DNA of 24,686 nucleotides from Leidyana gryllorum EB-2025a (Eukaryota > Apicomplexa), in contig JBLWGC010000148.1 in NCBI GenBank assembly GCA_048772705.1, forward strand, positions 1-24,686. The letters run 5' to 3'. This document shows, in pieces, positions 22,610 to 24,686 of this stretch. The notes beneath the pieces were generated by a model that had not been told where the DNA came from, ran no database searches, and worked only from the letters and a program-made list of their open reading frames with translations. Positions within the stretch are counted from its first letter, which is position 1; each line of letters begins with the position of its first letter. The position numbers and the translations under genes are program-made.

Positions 22610-22681
22610 AGCAGTGCAGCTCAGCGGAAGAGTGTTGGGCTCACAACCCAAAGGTCAGTCGATCGAAACGACTCACTGCTA
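22610..22681 (+). tRNA. Met-type tRNA with CAC anticodon
   Basis: Body as in Met(CAT) at 18208, with stem TTGGG/CCCAA, but loop CTCACAA gives CAC (a Val anticodon). It has compatible small changes in the D and T stems. It lies in the block absent from the left arm and is a third anticodon state of the same tRNA family. Confidence 0.75.
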
Positions 22682-22729
22682 AGTGTGCGCAAAAGCGAAA
22701 CAGTCTAGAATAGATCGGCTCGTGACCAA

Positions 22730-22801
22730 AGCCTTCTGCCGGAATCGAACCGGCGACCTTTCGCTTACTAAGCGAATGCTCTGCCCCTAAGCTAAGAAGG
22801 C
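22730..22801 (-). tRNA. tRNA-Thr(AGT)
   Basis: Same sequence as 7437 and 18329, in the right-arm-only block next to the Met-type gene. Confidence 0.93.
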
Positions 22802-22849
22802 AATGCAAGCCGAAGATCACGAAACAGTCTCTATTGACGGAGATTACTG

Positions 22850-22900
22850 CACGTCTGCTTAAAACGCAGAAGGTCCGGAGTTCAATCCTCCGTGGCTGTA
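22850..22900 (+). pseudogene. tRNA-Val 3' fragment, loop TTAAAAC
   Basis: Anticodon stem, T arm and 3' acceptor of Val without the 5' third. The anticodon position reads AAA, where the left-arm fragment (3218) reads AAC. Confidence 0.65.
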
Positions 22901-22952
22901 ACACACATCGTTCAGGCAAGCATCACGGAATCTAGAGCGGAAGACGATCTAT

Positions 22953-23024
22953 CTCCGAGACCGGGAATCGAACCCGGGTCTTCCGCGTGACAGGCGGAAA
23001 TACTAACCACTATACTATCTCGGA
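22953..23024 (-). tRNA. tRNA-Asp(GTC)
   Basis: Mirror of 3068-3139 with a fully paired acceptor TCCGAGA/TCTCGGA, so it is the better copy. Confidence 0.92.
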
Positions 23025-23118
23025 CGCTCCGAACACACCGGCCTGAAACCCCAAAAGTCCTCCCTTCTCGAGACTTCACCAACAGAAAACGTGTAAAGTG
23101 GCGAGCCAAGAACACTTC

Positions 23119-23198
23119 GGCAAGATGGCCGAGTGGTCTAAGGCGCTGTGTTAAGGCCGCAGTCCGAAAGGGCGTGGGTTCGAATCCCACTCTTGTCA
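23119..23198 (+). tRNA. tRNA-Leu(AAG)
   Basis: Mirror of 2894-2973; loop TTAAGGC. Followed by a GCCG/CGGC hairpin. Confidence 0.92.
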
Positions 23199-23258
23199 GC
23201 CGTTGTATCGGCACTCGGTCAGCCACTGGATGCAGAAGGTTCTCCATGTAGAGCGGAT

Positions 23259-23331
23259 GGGCGGCTAGCTCAGATGGTAGAGCGCTCGCTTTGCATGCGA
23301 GAGGTACTGGGATCGATACCCAGGTCGTCCA
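23259..23331 (+). tRNA. tRNA-Ala(TGC)
   Basis: Identical mirror of 2761-2833; loop TTTGCAT. Confidence 0.88.
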
Positions 23332-23408
23332 AACTCGGTAGGGCGACCTGTCGGTAGTTAAATACAGAGTTGCGACCTCTAACAGAGCGTCGCATATCGC
23401 AGCTCCCG

Positions 23409-23479
23409 GCACCGCTAGGCTTCGAGACTGCGACTTTGTGGTAAACAGCTACACGCTTTGCCGACTGAGCTACAAGACC
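23409..23479 (-). pseudogene. degenerate tRNA-Asn(GTT)-like
   Basis: Mirror of 2613-2683 with minor D-arm differences. Confidence 0.5.
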
Positions 23480-23485
23480 TGCAAT

Positions 23486-23529
23486 GTTCTTCCAAGCGAG
23501 GAAAAATCATACCTGCAGACCAAACAGCC
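23486..23529 (-). pseudogene. tRNA-Pro 5' half fragment
   Basis: Mirror of 2563-2606. Confidence 0.55.
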
Positions 23530-23602
23530 CCCTGGTCGGGCCTGGTGCCGAAGCTTGTCAGCGTCTCTGTCAGTCTGCCACGGCTGATTGAGGCGTGCCT
23601 CC

Positions 23603-23673
23603 TGCGTCTGCCGGGAATAGTACCTGGGTCGTCTCGGTGGCAACGACACATTCTACCCCTAGACCACAGATGC
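23603..23673 (-). pseudogene. degenerate tRNA-Gly(GCC)
   Basis: Mirror of 2419-2489 with an additional T-loop change (GGTACTATT). Confidence 0.65.
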
Positions 23674-23769
23674 ATGACTCGTTGTTGTTCAAGCTCGTGC
23701 ACAATAACGGCCGTTTTGCTTCAAATGAGAAGACAGAATCGAGTTGAGCAAGTATGACGGGTAGTTTGT

Positions 23770-23835
23770 GGGTACGTAGCTCAGTGGTAGAGCAGCTGAC
23801 TCCAGATCACCGTGGTCCAACTCCGCGCGTGCCCT
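23770..23835 (+). pseudogene. Cys-type tRNA-like with CCA anticodon
   Basis: Mirror of 2257-2322, 66 nt with the same shortened variable region, but loop CTCCAGA gives CCA (Trp) instead of GCA (Cys). Confidence 0.6.
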
Positions 23836-23962
23836 AAAGATGACCTGAAGGTTGAAGATGTTGGAAATTCATCCCTGACCACATGCCAATGAGGGTGTAT
23901 GGCGGACGGTGGCGCGCAGAAATCGCCCGAGTGTCTCGGGGTGCTGCAGATCTTTCGCAATT

Positions 23963-24033
23963 GCACTTGTGGTCTAAGGGTAAGATGCGACCCTTCCAAG
24001 GTCGTAACCCGGGTTCGAGTTCCGGCAGGTGCA
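23963..24033 (+). tRNA. tRNA-Gly(TCC)
   Basis: Mirror of 2059-2129; loop CTTCCAA. One T-stem change weakens pairing compared with the left copy. Confidence 0.85.
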
Positions 24034-24100
24034 GCTGTATGTAGGTCGAACGACCTGTCTATCGGTGAAGAGAGGGGACGACTCAATACAATACAACGGT

Positions 24101-24180
24101 TGACAAGAGTGGGATTCGAACCCACGCCCTTTCGGACTGCGGCCTTAACACAGCGCCTTGGACCACTCGGCCATCTTGCC
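24101..24180 (-). tRNA. tRNA-Leu(AAG)
   Basis: Mirror of 1912-1991; loop TTAAGGC, one D-loop difference. Confidence 0.92.
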
Positions 24181-24274
24181 CTAATGTTGTTGGCTCGCCG
24201 CCCCACGCGTTTTCTATCCGTGGAATCTCAAAATGGAAGAACTTCTGGGGATGGAGGCCGGCGTATCGAGAGCG

Positions 24275-24345
24275 TCCGAGATAGTATAGCGGTTAGGATT
24301 TCCGCCTATCACGCGGAAGACCAGGGTCGATTCCCGGTCTCGGAG
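24275..24345 (+). tRNA. tRNA-Asp-type with ATC anticodon
   Basis: Mirror of 1747-1817 with the same CTATCAC loop and one-base-short T arm. The anticodon stem is better paired here (CCGC/GCGG). A T5 run follows. Confidence 0.65.
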
Positions 24346-24398
24346 CACAGTTCGTTTTTCCGCTTCAGATTTCGTGGTGCTCAGATAAAGTTGCGAGC

Positions 24399-24471
24399 TA
24401 CAGCCACCGAGGATCGAACTCGGGACCTTCTGCGTGTGAAGCAGACGTCGTAACCACTAGACCATGGCTGC
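24399..24471 (-). tRNA. tRNA-Val(CAC)
   Basis: Identical mirror of 1621-1693; loop TTCACAC. Confidence 0.9.
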
Positions 24472-24591
24472 GCGGAGCTTTCGGACTGTGAAAGGGGCGT
24501 GTGTCTTTGGAAACAGGTGTCTGATGAGGGGCGAAAACCACGGAATGATATGAGGTCTGCACAGCGGGCGGCTAGCTCAACAAGATATTAT

Positions 24592-24662
24592 GCATCTGTG
24601 GTCTAGTGGTAGAATGTCTCGTTGCCATCGAGACGACCCGGGTTCGATTCCCGGCAGATGCA
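24592..24662 (+). tRNA. tRNA-Gly(GCC)
   Basis: Identical mirror of 1430-1500; loop TTGCCAT. Confidence 0.93.
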
Positions 24663-24686
24663 GAAAACACAGTTGGTTTTCCCACG

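Larger units (their letters stand above)
13517..24686 (-). repeat. right arm of giant imperfect inverted repeat
   Basis: Reverse-complement partner of 1407-12257, separated from it by a 1259-base spacer. It runs off the window end, so the true palindrome may be longer. It keeps a Met/Thr tRNA block (about 22577-22850) that the left arm lacks at the matching place, and has 51 extra bases around 13825-13880. Confidence 0.97.

Noticed and set aside
1-24686. Palindrome as a pure sequencing artefact (hairpin-adapter read or chimeric amplification)
   Set aside because: The arms differ by blocks of about 254 and 51 bases, a short tandem duplication and many point changes, including in tRNA anticodons. 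A copied artefact would be near-perfect. A misjoin of two diverged loci is not fully excluded.

Overview
This window looks like nuclear DNA from a microbial eukaryote that I cannot place more precisely. The evidence is tRNA genes with internal A and B boxes and no encoded CCA, codon-anticodon sets of eukaryotic type (Leu AAG, Val AAC, Pro AGG, Thr AGT, Ala AGC), and a very short GT-AG intron. There is no operon structure, Shine-Dalgarno pattern, CRISPR array or rRNA.

The whole window is organised as one giant imperfect palindrome. The left arm (about 1407-12257) returns in reverse complement as the right arm (13517-24686) around a unique spacer (12258-13516). The first 1.4 kb has no partner because the window ends first. 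Long ORFs translate identically in both arms. The arms still differ by point changes and by length differences, the largest (about 250 bases) near left 3270 / right 22577-22850. A simple hairpin-read copy is therefore unlikely.

From outside inwards each arm holds: (1) a dense tRNA array of about 4-5 kb with genes on both strands, built from reused multi-gene blocks such as Val> <Asp Leu> and Glu> Thr> <Met, with intact, anticodon-altered, degenerate and half-length copies; (2) a 2344-bp insertion (5070-7413, mirror 18424-20767) flanked by an 8-bp target duplication in the Glu-Thr spacer, carrying a probable two-exon gene for a 567-residue protein of unknown function with two Cys-rich zinc-ribbon-like clusters, and a 33-bp-stem hairpin near one end; (3) a Thr/Met tRNA pair, which is the continuation of the array; (4) a second element from about 7.7 kb to the arm end, with hairpin-rich DNA at its outer edge, several open segments and a tyrosine-recombinase-like ORF at its inner end. 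That element is treated here as a fossil of uncertain family (Crypton-like or DIRS-like).

The 1.26-kb spacer carries a tandem duplication rich in GTGTGTAC units, a small hairpin with a TATA-like loop, and one possible ORF on the minus strand. The two most unusual signals are the anticodon differences between otherwise near-identical tRNA copies (Met-type CAT, CAA and CAC; Cys-type GCA versus CCA; a Pro body with AGT) and the unrecognised 2.34-kb intron-bearing element inserted in a tRNA spacer.
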